NCBI GenBank assembly: GCA_044432975.1
Contig: JAWXUC010000004.1
Span: 1 to 64,000 of the forward strand
Direction: 5' to 3'
Source of the DNA: JAWXUC01 sp044432975
Lineage (GTDB): Bacteria > Pseudomonadota > Alphaproteobacteria > RF32 > CAG-239
Length of the DNA stretch: 64,000 bases
Positions 42,997 to 51,118 of this stretch are shown one piece after another (the stretch's first letter is position 1; the number at the start of each line of letters is the position of its first letter). The notes below the pieces were generated by a model. The model did not search any database. It was not told where the DNA came from and was given only the letters and a program-made list of their open reading frames with translations. The position numbers and the translations under genes are program-made.

Positions 42997-43536
42997 ATGA
43001 ATAAAAGCATTTTTACTGTGTTTATGTTGTTGTCAACTCCTGCCTTTGCATCTCATGGGCCTGGGCCTTTTTATCAAGATTCTCATTTTTGGGTGGCGAT
43101 TTCTTTTGTGTTGGTGATTTGTTTAATTGCAAAGCCTGTTGGAAAAGCGGTTGTGGGAATGTTAAAAGGCAAAATTAATAGTGTTGTAACAGCTATTGAA
43201 AATGCTAGCAATTTGCGTAATGATGCACAAAAACTTTTGTTGGAATATGAAAAAAAACAAAAGAATGTTAAGCAAGAAGTTGATGCTATTTTAAAAGATG
43301 CTAAAGAGCAAACAAGTTTGTTAAAAAAAGAGGCTTTGGCAAAAATTGATGCTGAGTTAAAGCAAAAAGAAAATGAATTGGCATCTAAAATTAGTGTTAT
43401 GGAAAATAATGCTAAAGAAGAAATTACAAATATTATTGCGGATAAAGTAATGGCTAATGTTAAAGATTATGTTGCTAAGAAAAATGATGCAAAAACCCAA
43501 GAGAAATTTGTAAATAAAGTTATTGAAAATTTATAA
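42997..43536 (+). CDS. atpF: ATP synthase F0 subunit b
   Basis: A 179-residue stalk protein: a possible signal-like N-terminus (SIFTVFMLLSTPAFA), a membrane segment (FWVAISFVLVICLIA), then a long Lys/Glu-rich coiled coil. I start at the ATG at 42997, one base after the b' stop; an ATG at 42988 lies inside the b' gene. No F1 subunit genes follow, as in alphaproteobacteria, where the F1 genes form a separate operon. Confidence 0.92.
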   Translation: MNKSIFTVFMLLSTPAFASHGPGPFYQDSHFWVAISFVLVICLIAKPVGKAVVGMLKGKINSVVTAIENASNLRNDAQKLLLEYEKKQKNVKQEVDAILKDAKEQTSLLKKEALAKIDAELKQKENELASKISVMENNAKEEITNIIADKVMANVKDYVAKKNDAKTQEKFVNKVIENL

Positions 43537-43550
43537 AAAGATAAAATCAA

Positions 43551-44783
43551 ATGAATAAAAAAAATATTCCTTTCACCAAAGAGCAGGTGGCATCTTTGGC
43601 GACTACTCCGTTTTATGTATATGATAAAAAAGCAATGCTTGATAATGCAAGCAAATTTATTAATGCTTTTTCTTGGGCAAAAGGTTTTAAGAATTTTTTT
43701 GCGGTAAAAGCTTTGCCCAATCCTAGTATTATAAAAGCTTTAAATGGAATCGGTATGGGATGTGATTGTTCTTCTTTAACAGAGTTGATGATGGCAGAAA
43801 AATTGGGTTTGAGTGGCAATAATATCATGTTTACTTCAAATAATACTCCAGTTGAAGAATTTGTTAAAGCAAAAGAATTAAGCGCTATTATCAACTTTGA
43901 TGACATTACTCATATTAAATTTTATGAAGAAAATATAGGTGAGTTGCCAGAGACTGTTTGTTTTAGATACAACCCAGGGGCATTAAAAGAAGGTAATGAT
44001 ATTATTGGAAACCCTCGTGAGGCAAAATATGGTTTGACTTTAGAACAAATGTTTGAGGCTTATGAATATGTAAAAAGCAAAGGCGTTAAACGTTTGGGGT
44101 TGCACACAATGGTGGCTTCTAACGAGACTAATGCAGATTATTTTGTAGAAACTGCAAAAATTATTTTTGAACTTGCTTTGCGTTTGAAAAAAGAAAAAAA
44201 TATTCAAATAGATTTTATTAATCTTGGTGGTGGTTTGGGTATTCCGTATTTTCCTTATGAAAAGCCTTTAGATATTCAAGAGATTTCAGATAAAATTAAA
44301 GCTGAATATAATGCTTTATTAAAAGAAAATGGTTTAGAGCCAGAGCTTTATTTTGAATGCGGAAGATATGTTACAGGTCCTTATGGATATTTGGTTACAA
44401 AAGCAATTCACAAAAAAGAAACTTATAAAAATTATATTGGTGTAGATGCTTGTATGGTTAATTTGATGCGTCCTGCTTTGTATGGGGCTTATCATCATAT
44501 TTCTGTTATGGGTAAAGAAAATGAAGAGCATAATTATACTTATGATGTGGTTGGTGCATTGTGCGAGAATAATGATAAATTTGCCATAGATAGAGCTTTG
44601 CCTAAAATTGAAAATGGTGATTTTTTGGTAATTTCAGATGCTGGAGCTCATGGTTCTGCAATGGGTTTTAATTATAACGGCAAACTTAAATGCGCAGAAT
44701 ATTTCTTAAACCAAGATGGAAGCTTTGAAATGATTAGAAGAGCAGAAACTCCAGACGATTATTTTGCAACGTTGAATTTTTAG
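43551..44783 (+). CDS. lysA: Diaminopimelate decarboxylase family protein
   Basis: A 410-residue fold-III PLP enzyme. The PLP Lys is in FFAVKALPNP near residue 52. Other signatures are HTMVAS, NLGGGLGIPY, ECGRYVTGPYG (near 267), and ALCENNDKF with the substrate Cys. It would make lysine from meso-diaminopimelate. It follows atpF by 14 bases. Relatives act on other amino acids, but the ALCE..D and YF motifs favour LysA. Confidence 0.88.
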   Translation: MNKKNIPFTKEQVASLATTPFYVYDKKAMLDNASKFINAFSWAKGFKNFFAVKALPNPSIIKALNGIGMGCDCSSLTELMMAEKLGLSGNNIMFTSNNTPVEEFVKAKELSAIINFDDITHIKFYEENIGELPETVCFRYNPGALKEGNDIIGNPREAKYGLTLEQMFEAYEYVKSKGVKRLGLHTMVASNETNADYFVETAKIIFELALRLKKEKNIQIDFINLGGGLGIPYFPYEKPLDIQEISDKIKAEYNALLKENGLEPELYFECGRYVTGPYGYLVTKAIHKKETYKNYIGVDACMVNLMRPALYGAYHHISVMGKENEEHNYTYDVVGALCENNDKFAIDRALPKIENGDFLVISDAGAHGSAMGFNYNGKLKCAEYFLNQDGSFEMIRRAETPDDYFATLNF

Positions 44784-44817
44784 AAATATAATAATTGATT
44801 GTATTAGCTATACTGGT

Positions 44818-44905
44818 TTGTAGGGGCGATTATTAATCGCCATCATTGCCGTAAGGCAATGAAAATAAGGATGTTTGTTGTCGGGAGACCATTGGTCTCC
44901 CCTAC
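44818..44905. repeat. Two REP palindromes
   Basis: TTGTAGGGGCGATTA/TTAATCGCC at 44818-44843 and, inverted, GGGAGACCATTGGTCTCCC with CTAC at 44882-44905, with a GCCGTAAGGC hairpin between. They form the REP-pair layout (head to head) seen again at 45750-45823. Confidence 0.75.
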
Positions 44906-44941
44906 TTTTTTCAGTGCAAAAAACAATCAATTAATGCTATA

Positions 44942-45101
44942 TAGACCATTTTACGAAAAGATAGAATCCCTTTGCTCGTCTTTTGCTTTTTGTTCTTTAT
45001 TTTTATTTATAAACTGTAGTCCACTACACTTCATAAATAAAAATAAATTCAAAAAACAAAATCCTTCACAGGCATATTCTATCTTTTCGTAAAATGGTCT
45101 A
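44942..45101. mobile_element. Long-hairpin element B (MITE-like)
   Basis: A 160-bp near-perfect long hairpin. The outer 26 bp on each side (44942-44967 and 45076-45101, starting TAGACCATTTTACG) are an exact inverted repeat and are not shared with elements A and C. The inner arms carry the family cores TTTGCTCGTCTTTT and CCTTCACAGG. The apex is about 15 bases. No ORF. Confidence 0.8.
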
Positions 45102-45154
45102 GCTGAATGATTATATTTTTATTGCAATTTGTTTTAATTGATTTATATTTGTTT

Positions 45155-45330
45155 TTAGTCGGGATGGCTCGGCGGAAATTATTGTGTATGGTGTCTGAAA
45201 AACACTTACATGGAACTTCACTGTTAAAGGTGGAGTGTTCGGATAGGGCTATATGCTTAAGAAGAACGGCTGCCATGTACAGTTTTTCAGCTCCACCACT
45301 GATTTTTATAATTCAGTGGTTTTGTTTTAA
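45155..45330 (+). ncRNA. Structured RNA with pseudoknot, copy 2
   Basis: The second copy of the RNA. P1 is 45158-45163/45168-45173 with loop ATGG; P2 45191-45194/45202-45205; P3 TACATGG 45207-45213 with CCATGTA 45273-45279; inner P4 near ACTTCAC/GTGGAGT. The loop-tail pseudoknot is CTGAAAAAC (45195-45203) with GTTTTTCAG (45282-45290), nine perfect pairs. The terminator hairpin CCACTGA/TCAGTGG is followed by TTTTGTTTT. A TATATT-like box (45144-45149) precedes it. Bases differ from copies 1 and 3 in P1, P3, the pseudoknot and the terminator stem while pairing is kept. Confidence 0.85.
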
Positions 45331-45353
45331 CTATAACAAAATGGAGTGAAAAA

Positions 45354-45572
45354 ATGAATTTTAATAAAACTATGAAAGAGCTTGGAAAGCAGGTTTTTGA
45401 CTTAAGACAAGAGCAGGGGTTAAGCTTGCAAAAGTTATCAGGAATTTCTGGAATAAAGAAGAAAAAGTTAGAAAAACTAGAGTTGGGTTTGACTGAAATA
45501 GATATAGGTACAATTAAAAAAATAGCAAAATTTTATGGTGAAGATGCTAAAATAATTTTAGATAATCAATAG
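45354..45572 (+). CDS. Mini-XRE (HTH) protein, copy 2
   Basis: A 72-residue HTH protein: KELGKQVFDLRQEQGLSLQKL forms the first helices (quoted in part: VFDLRQEQGLSLQKL), GIKKKKLEKLELG the recognition part, then TIKKIAKFYGEDAK. This is the XRE fold, closely matching the proteins at 275 and 58835. The ATG follows GGAGTGAAAAA, 25 bases after the terminator of RNA copy 2. The perfect palindrome at 45589-45626 begins 17 bases after its stop. No partner gene is adjacent. A regulatory or RNA-linked role is inferred. Confidence 0.8.
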   Translation: MNFNKTMKELGKQVFDLRQEQGLSLQKLSGISGIKKKKLEKLELGLTEIDIGTIKKIAKFYGEDAKIILDNQ

Positions 45573-45588
45573 GTTGTGTTTGTTTTTA

Positions 45589-45626
45589 ATATTCTAGATT
45601 TCTAGAATTCTAGAAATCTAGAATAT
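45589..45626. repeat. 38-bp perfect loopless palindrome
   Basis: Perfect symmetry over 19 + 19 bases centred on GAATTC and rich in TCTAGA. A partial extra repeat of its right half (GAAATCTAGAATAT) follows at about 45632-45645. It lies just downstream of mini-XRE copy 2. The rest of the gap to 45954 holds a GCAAGGGG hairpin and the REP pair. Confidence 0.85.
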
Positions 45627-45749
45627 GTGTGAAATCTAGAATATAAGTTGATTGAGTGTTTTTTTACCCCCTTTTGTTACTGGCGTGACATTTTCCCCGC
45701 AAGGGGCAAATGATATAGCAAACGCAAAATTATTTGATTGCATATCTCT

Positions 45750-45823
45750 TGTAGGGAACAGTCTTGACTGTTCCTTGTATAATATGGCTAATTTCAAAGG
45801 AATGGTCAAGACCATTCCCTACA
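45750..45823. repeat. Inverted REP pair
   Basis: TGTAGGGAACAGTCTTGACT with GTTCC at 45750-45775, and AGGAATGGTCAAGACCATTC with CCTACA at 45798-45823. Two palindromes face each other about 23 bases apart, the usual unit of REP elements mobilised by RAYT transposases; a RAYT gene lies at 49174. Confidence 0.8.
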
Positions 45824-45954
45824 AATTATTATAAAACACAATCATTTATTTTTGCCTTAGCTATAGTAGAAATACTTTTTTATTTTTAATAAAATTTTTT
45901 GTTGCCTAATCTGATTTTTGTTGTATTTTAGTACTAATTTATAAGGAGCTTTTT

Positions 45955-46212
45955 ATGAATATAGAGCAAGAGATTGAAAAAATTAAACAAAGAAATACAA
46001 AAGTTGAGGCAGATAAAGCTTGGGAAGTTAGTAGAATTAGAAAACTTATTGTTGCTTTTTTAACATATTTTGTTATGATTTGTGTTATGTTTTCTTTAGG
46101 TTTGGATAGTCCTTTTATTGGAGCAATAATTCCAACATTAGGTTTTCTTCTCTCAACAGTTGGTGCTGATTTAATTAAAAAAATATGGGTGAATAAAGTT
46201 TATAAAAAATAA
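45955..46212 (+). CDS. Small two-helix membrane protein, 85 aa
   Basis: A charged N-terminal helix (EQEIEKIKQRNTKVEADKA) is followed by two membrane segments (KLIVAFLTYFVMICVMFSL in part; FIGAIIPTLGFLLSTV). It resembles small 2TM proteins encoded before other genes, with no enzymatic motif. AAGGAG lies upstream of the ATG. The Nudix gene starts 11 bases after it, so the two are likely cotranscribed. Confidence 0.75.
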   Translation: MNIEQEIEKIKQRNTKVEADKAWEVSRIRKLIVAFLTYFVMICVMFSLGLDSPFIGAIIPTLGFLLSTVGADLIKKIWVNKVYKK

Positions 46213-46223
46213 GAGTGGTATTT

Positions 46224-46754
46224 ATGGTAGAATATTTTGATGTGCTTGATGATAGTGGAAATTTAACAGGAGAAGCAAAGCCTAGAGATGAGGTTCATGC
46301 TAATGGCTTGTGGCATAAGGCTGTTCATGTTTGGATTGTTAATGATAAAGATGAAATTCTGCTTCAAAAACGTGCTTCTTGCAAAGAAAGCTTTCCTGAT
46401 ATGTGGGATATTTCTGCGGCAGGGCATTTAAGTGCGGGAGACGATACAATTACAGGTGCTATTAGAGAGATTGAAGAAGAGTTAGGGTTTTTAATTACAG
46501 CAGAAGAGCTTCAATATATTGGTTCTCAAAAAGTAACGCAATTTGTTAAAGAGGGTTTTATTAATAATGAATTTAATGATATTTTTGTCCTGAGACGCTC
46601 TTTAGATTTAAGTAAATTAGTTTTGCAAGAAGAAGAGGTGAATGAAGTGAAATATATTCCGCTTTCAACATTAAAAGAAATGGTTGCAAACAGAGATGAA
46701 ACATTATTAATGCACGATGAAGGTTATAAAATCTTATTTAAGGCATTAGGTTAG
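46224..46754 (+). CDS. Nudix hydrolase
   Basis: A 176-residue Nudix protein. The Nudix box is GHLSAGDDTITGAIREIEEEL in part (GAIREIEEELG), with upstream LWHKAVHVWIVN like isopentenyl-diphosphate isomerase-type Nudix proteins. I use the ATG at 46224; a GTG at 46215 is in frame. It hydrolyses a nucleoside diphosphate derivative or related pyrophosphate. It lies just before leuS; a direct link is not obvious. Confidence 0.88.
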   Translation: MVEYFDVLDDSGNLTGEAKPRDEVHANGLWHKAVHVWIVNDKDEILLQKRASCKESFPDMWDISAAGHLSAGDDTITGAIREIEEELGFLITAEELQYIGSQKVTQFVKEGFINNEFNDIFVLRRSLDLSKLVLQEEEVNEVKYIPLSTLKEMVANRDETLLMHDEGYKILFKALG

Positions 46755-46765
46755 AAAAATATAAA

Positions 46766-49174
46766 ATGGAGAATAAAATGGTAGAGATTGATGATAGATA
46801 TAATCATAAGGCGATAGAGCAAAAGTGGCAAAAATATTTTGAAGATAACAAAACTTTTAAGGTGGAGTTAGATACATCTAAACCTAAATATTATTGTTTG
46901 GTGGAGTTTCCGTTCCCATCTGGGGCTGGGTTGCACGTGGGGCATCCTCGTTCTTATACTGCACTTGATGTTATTGCTCGTAAAAAACGTATGCAAGGTT
47001 TTAATGTGCTTTACCCAATGGGTTTTGATAGTTTTGGTTTGCCTGCAGAAAATTATGCAATTAAGACTGGTACTCACCCTGCAATTTCTACAAAAGCAAA
47101 TATTGAGAACTATAAACGTCAATTAAAAATGCTTGGTTTTTCTTTTGACTGGGACAGATGTGTTTCTACTTGTGACCCTGAATATTATGTGTGGACACAA
47201 AAAATGTTCTTGAAATTTTTAGAAAAAGGTTTGGCATATAAAAAGAAACAATCTATTAACTGGTGTACTTCTTGCAAAACTGGTTTGGCAAATGAAGAAA
47301 TTGTTGGCGGAAAATGTGAACGTTGTGGCGGCGATGTTGTGCAAAAAGAAAAAACACAATGGATGTTGGCTATCACAAAATATGCAGACAGACTTATTGA
47401 CGATTTAGAAACAGTAAACTTTTTAGACAGAGTAAAATCTGGTCAAACAAACTGGATTGGCAGATCTGAAGGTGCTGAATTAGATTTCAAATTTGGCGAT
47501 AATAAATTGACTGTGTTTACAACTCGTCCTGATACTGCGTTTGGTGTTACATATATGGTTCTTGCTCCAGAGCATCCTTTTGTTAAAGAAATGAATTTTG
47601 AGAATCGCGGGGAAATTGATGCTTATGTTGAAGCTACAAGACACAAAACAGATTTAGAGCGTTCTATGGACACTAGCAAGACTGGTGTTGAATTAAAAGG
47701 TATTAAGGCAATAAATCCTTTTAATGGTGCAGAGATTCCAGTATTTATTTCTGATTATGTATTAATGGGTTATGGTACTGGTGCAATTATGGCTGTACCT
47801 GCTCATGATCAACGCGACTGGGATTTTGCTAAAGCATTTAATTTGCCAATTATTCCTGTTTTGGCTGGTGGCGATATTGAAGAAAAAGCTCATGAAGAAG
47901 AGGGCGAACATATCAACTCTGATTTCTTAAATGGAATGATGAAAGAGGAAGCTATGACTAAGGCAACTGAGTTTGCAAAGGCTAACGGATTTGGTCATAC
48001 AAAAATAAATTACAAATTACGTGATTGGGTATTTTCTCGTCAACGTTATTGGGGAGAGCCTATTCCTGTGGTTCATTGTGATGATTGCGGAATCGTGCCA
48101 TTACCAGAAGGTCAATTACCATTAAATCTTCCTGAAGTTACAGATTATTTGCCAAATGATGAAGGTGAATCTCCACTTTCTAAAGCAACAGACTGGGTAA
48201 ATACTGTTTGTCCTAAATGTGGAAAACCAGCAAAACGCGAAACAGACACAATGCCAGGTTGGGCAGGGTCTTCTTGGTATTTCTTGCGTTATATTGATCC
48301 ACACAACAAAGATACATTTGCTTCTAAAGAAGCTCAAGATTATTGGATGAATGTTGACTTGTATAATGGCGGAATGGAACACGTTACACTTCACTTGTTG
48401 TACTCTCGTTTTTGGCATAAATTCTTGTATGATTGCGGAATGGTTACAACATCAGAGCCATATCAACGCCGTGTTGCTCATGGAATGATTTTGGGTGAAG
48501 ATGGCGAAAAAATGTCTAAATCTCGTGGTAATGTTATTAACCCAGATGAAATTGTTGATACTTATGGTGCAGACGCATTCCGTTTGTATGAAATGTTTAT
48601 TGGTCCGTTTGATCAAGTTGCTCCATGGTCTGATGAAAGTTTAAACGGTGTGTTCCGCTTTATTGCTAAAATTTGGGCAATGCACAGCAAGGTTGCAGAT
48701 ATTGAGCCAAGCAAAGATGATTTACACCAAATGCACAAAACAATTTTAGATGTTGTTGATAGAATAGATTTAATGAAATTTAACACAGCCGTTTCTAGCT
48801 TGATGACATTTGTTAATTATTTGGGTGGATTAAAAGAAGTTCCAAAAGTTTGTTTTGAAACTTTGGTTAAAATGCTTTCTCCATTTGCTCCACACGTAAG
48901 TGAAGAATTATGGCAAAAATTGGGACACACAGGTCTTGTTTGTCAAGCAGAGTTCCCTGTTGGAGATAAATCTTTAGCAACATCTGATAGCGTTACAATC
49001 GCTGTTCAAATCTGTGGCAAAATGCGTGGCACTGTTGAAGCTCCTGTTGATGCAGATGAAGAAACTGTTAAAGCATTAGCATTTGCATTAGATAACGTTA
49101 AAGCACAGACGGAAGGCAAAGAGATTAGGCGAATTATTTATGTTAAGAATAAAATTCTTAATGTGATAGTTTAA
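46766..49174 (+). CDS. leuS: Leucyl-tRNA synthetase
   Basis: An 802-residue class I synthetase. The HIGH-type motif is FPSGAGLHVGHPRSY near residue 50, the zinc-like Cys sets are CTSCKTG...CERCGG and CPKCGK, the editing domain includes TTRPDTAFGVTYMV, and the KMSKS motif is EKMSKSRGNV near 581. It charges tRNA-Leu. It is slightly shorter than the E. coli enzyme (860). The ATG at 46778 is an alternative start. Its stop overlaps the RAYT start (TAATG). Confidence 0.97.
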   Translation: MENKMVEIDDRYNHKAIEQKWQKYFEDNKTFKVELDTSKPKYYCLVEFPFPSGAGLHVGHPRSYTALDVIARKKRMQGFNVLYPMGFDSFGLPAENYAIKTGTHPAISTKANIENYKRQLKMLGFSFDWDRCVSTCDPEYYVWTQKMFLKFLEKGLAYKKKQSINWCTSCKTGLANEEIVGGKCERCGGDVVQKEKTQWMLAITKYADRLIDDLETVNFLDRVKSGQTNWIGRSEGAELDFKFGDNKLTVFTTRPDTAFGVTYMVLAPEHPFVKEMNFENRGEIDAYVEATRHKTDLERSMDTSKTGVELKGIKAINPFNGAEIPVFISDYVLMGYGTGAIMAVPAHDQRDWDFAKAFNLPIIPVLAGGDIEEKAHEEEGEHINSDFLNGMMKEEAMTKATEFAKANGFGHTKINYKLRDWVFSRQRYWGEPIPVVHCDDCGIVPLPEGQLPLNLPEVTDYLPNDEGESPLSKATDWVNTVCPKCGKPAKRETDTMPGWAGSSWYFLRYIDPHNKDTFASKEAQDYWMNVDLYNGGMEHVTLHLLYSRFWHKFLYDCGMVTTSEPYQRRVAHGMILGEDGEKMSKSRGNVINPDEIVDTYGADAFRLYEMFIGPFDQVAPWSDESLNGVFRFIAKIWAMHSKVADIEPSKDDLHQMHKTILDVVDRIDLMKFNTAVSSLMTFVNYLGGLKEVPKVCFETLVKMLSPFAPHVSEELWQKLGHTGLVCQAEFPVGDKSLATSDSVTIAVQICGKMRGTVEAPVDADEETVKALAFALDNVKAQTEGKEIRRIIYVKNKILNVIV

Positions 49175-49668
49175 TGGAAAGAAAATTAAATAGGTTACAA
49201 AATTTTGACTATGCAACAAGCGTGGGGTATTTTATTACGATTTGTACGCAAGATAAAAAATGTTTGTTGAGTCAAATTGTAGGGACAGGGCTCTGCTCTG
49301 TCCAACATTTGCCAATAGGTAAATGTTTAGAAACTGAAATGCAAAATTTAGAAAATAAATATAATTTGAAGTTTGAAAAATATGTTATAATGCCAAATCA
49401 TATTCATATGATTGTAAGGCTTTGTAAAAGCCTTAGGACAGAGCAGAGCCCTGTCCCTACAATTTCTGATATAATTTGTGAGCTAAAATCTAAAGTAACA
49501 AAGCTTGCAAATAAAGAAGAGGGCATTGTTGGTAGAAAAATTTTTCAACGTTCTTTTTATGATAGAATAATACGTGATGATGAGTATCAGCCAATTGCTC
49601 AATATATCTTAGAAAATCCATATAATTGGCAAAAAGATGAATATTATAAAGGAGAAAAAAATGCTTGA
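49174..49668 (+). CDS. REP-associated tyrosine transposase (RAYT)
   Basis: A 164-residue Y1 transposase. The family features are GYFITICTQDKKCL, VIMPNHIHMIVRL (HUH metal site with the two His), FQRSFYDRIIRDD (catalytic Tyr region), IAQYILENPYNW. Such enzymes cut and join REP palindromes. Two REPs in inverted orientation lie within the gene (49279-49303 and 49436-49461) and are translated in frame. Its ATG overlaps the leuS stop, and its 3' end carries the AAGGAG used by the next gene. It therefore sits in the operon without breaking it. Confidence 0.9.
   Translation: MERKLNRLQNFDYATSVGYFITICTQDKKCLLSQIVGTGLCSVQHLPIGKCLETEMQNLENKYNLKFEKYVIMPNHIHMIVRLCKSLRTEQSPVPTISDIICELKSKVTKLANKEEGIVGRKIFQRSFYDRIIRDDEYQPIAQYILENPYNWQKDEYYKGEKNA
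49279..49303 (+). repeat. REP inside the RAYT gene, left
   Basis: GTAGGGACAGGGCTCTGCTC followed by TGTCC: a GGACAG/CTGTCC palindrome within the coding sequence. The inverted partner is at 49436-49461. Confidence 0.85.
49436..49461 (-). repeat. REP inside the RAYT gene, right
   Basis: The inverted partner of the REP at 49279-49303 (GGACAGAGCAGAGCCCTGTC then CCTAC). At the same place the remnant at 50.9 kb carries a different REP. Confidence 0.85.
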
Positions 49669-50242
49669 TTTAGGAATTGTTGAATTTAAGAAATTTCATC
49701 TTTCTGAAAAAATAGTTGGAGATAAAATAACATTATTAAGAAGACGTTCTGAACACAATGAAGAGCTTTTTAATTTAATTAACAATTCAAGAGATACTTT
49801 AGGGCGTTTTTTGTTTTGGGTTGAAGATACAAAAAATGTTGAAGATGTTGCGCAGGTTACAGAAATTTTTAGTAAAAACTGGGATGAACAAAACTCTTTT
49901 GAATATGTTTTTATTGAAAATGAAACAAATAAAATAGTTGGTGCTGGCGGTATTCATACGGTTTCATATATGAATAGATGGGCTGAATATGGTTATTATT
50001 TTGATGATAGCGCAACAGGAAAAGGTTATGCTACTCAAGCAGTTGCTTTACTTGAAGAAGAACTTTTTTCAAAAGGAATTCATCGTTTGGTAATAGAGTG
50101 TGATGTTGAGAATATTGCATCTGCAAAAGTTGCTGAAAAAAATGGGTTTGAGTTAGAAGCTATTTTAAAAGATGCTAAGTTTGCTTTTGGAAAATATCAT
50201 TCACAAAAATATTATGTTAAATTTAATTCTAAAGAAAATTAA
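49661..50242 (+). CDS. GNAT-family (RimJ/RimL-type) acetyltransferase
   Basis: A 193-residue acetyltransferase of the RimJ/RimL group, with ITLLRRRSEHNEELF, YGYYFDDSATGKGYATQA (acetyl-CoA site GKGYA) and VIECDVENIASAKVAEKNGF in part (NIASAKVAEKNGF). Such enzymes acetylate the N-terminus of ribosomal proteins or other substrates. The ATG at 49661 uses an AAAGGAG that is encoded in the RAYT C-terminus. Confidence 0.9.
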   Translation: MLDLGIVEFKKFHLSEKIVGDKITLLRRRSEHNEELFNLINNSRDTLGRFLFWVEDTKNVEDVAQVTEIFSKNWDEQNSFEYVFIENETNKIVGAGGIHTVSYMNRWAEYGYYFDDSATGKGYATQAVALLEEELFSKGIHRLVIECDVENIASAKVAEKNGFELEAILKDAKFAFGKYHSQKYYVKFNSKEN

Positions 50243-50256
50243 ATTAAGGAGGAAGT

Positions 50257-50877
50257 GTGAAAACGGCAATTATAATGGCGGCTCCTCAAGAGTTTGGAAT
50301 TAAAGATAAGCAAGTTAAGCAAACTGAAGTTAATGGTTTGCCAATTTTCTTTTCTAGCGTGGGTAAGGCTAATGCTTCTTTTTGTTTAGGAAAACTTATT
50401 GCGCAAGGTTATGATAATATCATAAATATTGGTACAGTGGCGGGCTTTGGTTTAAATCAAGGTGATGTGGTTGTTCCTAAAACATTTATTGAATGGGATT
50501 TTGATTTATCTGCAATGGGAATACCTAAAGGGCAAGTTTGGAATGCTAAAAGCAAATATATTGAATCTAAATCTATGTTTAACTTTAATGCTTTTAAGAC
50601 TGCAGATTGCAAGCATTTGGCAACAGCAGATTGTTTTGTTGATGATTGGCAAAAAGTTTTTGAGGTTGATAAAGACGTAAATTTAATAGATATGGAATCT
50701 GCACCAATGGCTAGAATTTGCTTGGAAAATAACGTGAATTTTGCAGCAATTAAAGTGGTTTCAGATAATGCAAATGGAGACAGTAAACTTGCTTGGTATG
50801 AATTTGTTGATGGGCAGGGTAAAGATATTATTAAGACAATTGTTAATAAGTTAGCGATAGATTTTGCAGGAGCGTAA
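50257..50877 (+). CDS. MTA/SAH nucleosidase-like phosphorylase family protein
   Basis: A 206-residue protein of the nucleoside phosphorylase superfamily with a GTG start after AAGGAGGA. Features are IIMAAPQEF, SSVGKANA, NIGTVAGFGLNQGDVVVP in part (GTVAGFGLNQGDVV), DMESAPMARICLEN (ribose-binding ME) and VVSDNANGD (catalytic Asp). This is the pattern of methylthioadenosine/S-adenosylhomocysteine nucleosidase. The adenine it would release fits with apt, which follows the RAYT remnant. Confidence 0.85.
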   Translation: MKTAIIMAAPQEFGIKDKQVKQTEVNGLPIFFSSVGKANASFCLGKLIAQGYDNIINIGTVAGFGLNQGDVVVPKTFIEWDFDLSAMGIPKGQVWNAKSKYIESKSMFNFNAFKTADCKHLATADCFVDDWQKVFEVDKDVNLIDMESAPMARICLENNVNFAAIKVVSDNANGDSKLAWYEFVDGQGKDIIKTIVNKLAIDFAGA

Positions 50878-51118
50878 GTTAAATAGGTTGCAAAATTTGG
50901 GTGATTTATGCCTAACGGCGGGACGCCGAGGGCGACGTCTCCTACAATTAGTGATTTAATTGGAACGTTAAAAAGATTTACAAATAAAAAAGTAGGGTTT
51001 AATATTTTCCAACGTTCTTTTTATTATAGAATAATATGTGATGATGAGTGTTTGCCAATTGCTCAATATATTTTAGAAAACCCATATCATTGGCATAAAG
51101 ATGAATATTACAAAGGAG
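50878..51118 (+). pseudogene. Deleted RAYT remnant
   Basis: Its start (TTAAATAGGTTGCAAAATTT) matches codons 4-9 of the intact RAYT, directly after the MTAN stop. The middle with both catalytic His is missing and replaced by one REP (50918-50946). The second half returns (FQRSFYYRII, IAQYILENPYHW, DEYYKGDK). It has no start at the right place, so it is dead as a transposase. Its last codons still provide the AAGGAG (51113-51118) for apt. Confidence 0.85.
50918..50946. repeat. REP in the RAYT remnant
   Basis: GGGACGCCGAGGGCGACGTC then TCCTACA. It has the same core as the REP at 22-50 and lies where the intact RAYT has its right REP. Confidence 0.8.

Noticed and set aside
44859..45092. A 77-codon frame across REP and hairpin element B
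   Set aside because: It consists of repeat sequence only, and the long perfect inverted repeat explains the open frame.
45107..45349. An 80-codon frame on the plus strand over RNA copy 2
   Set aside because: It overlaps every helix of the RNA and ends in the terminator, and it has no homologous frame in the other copies.
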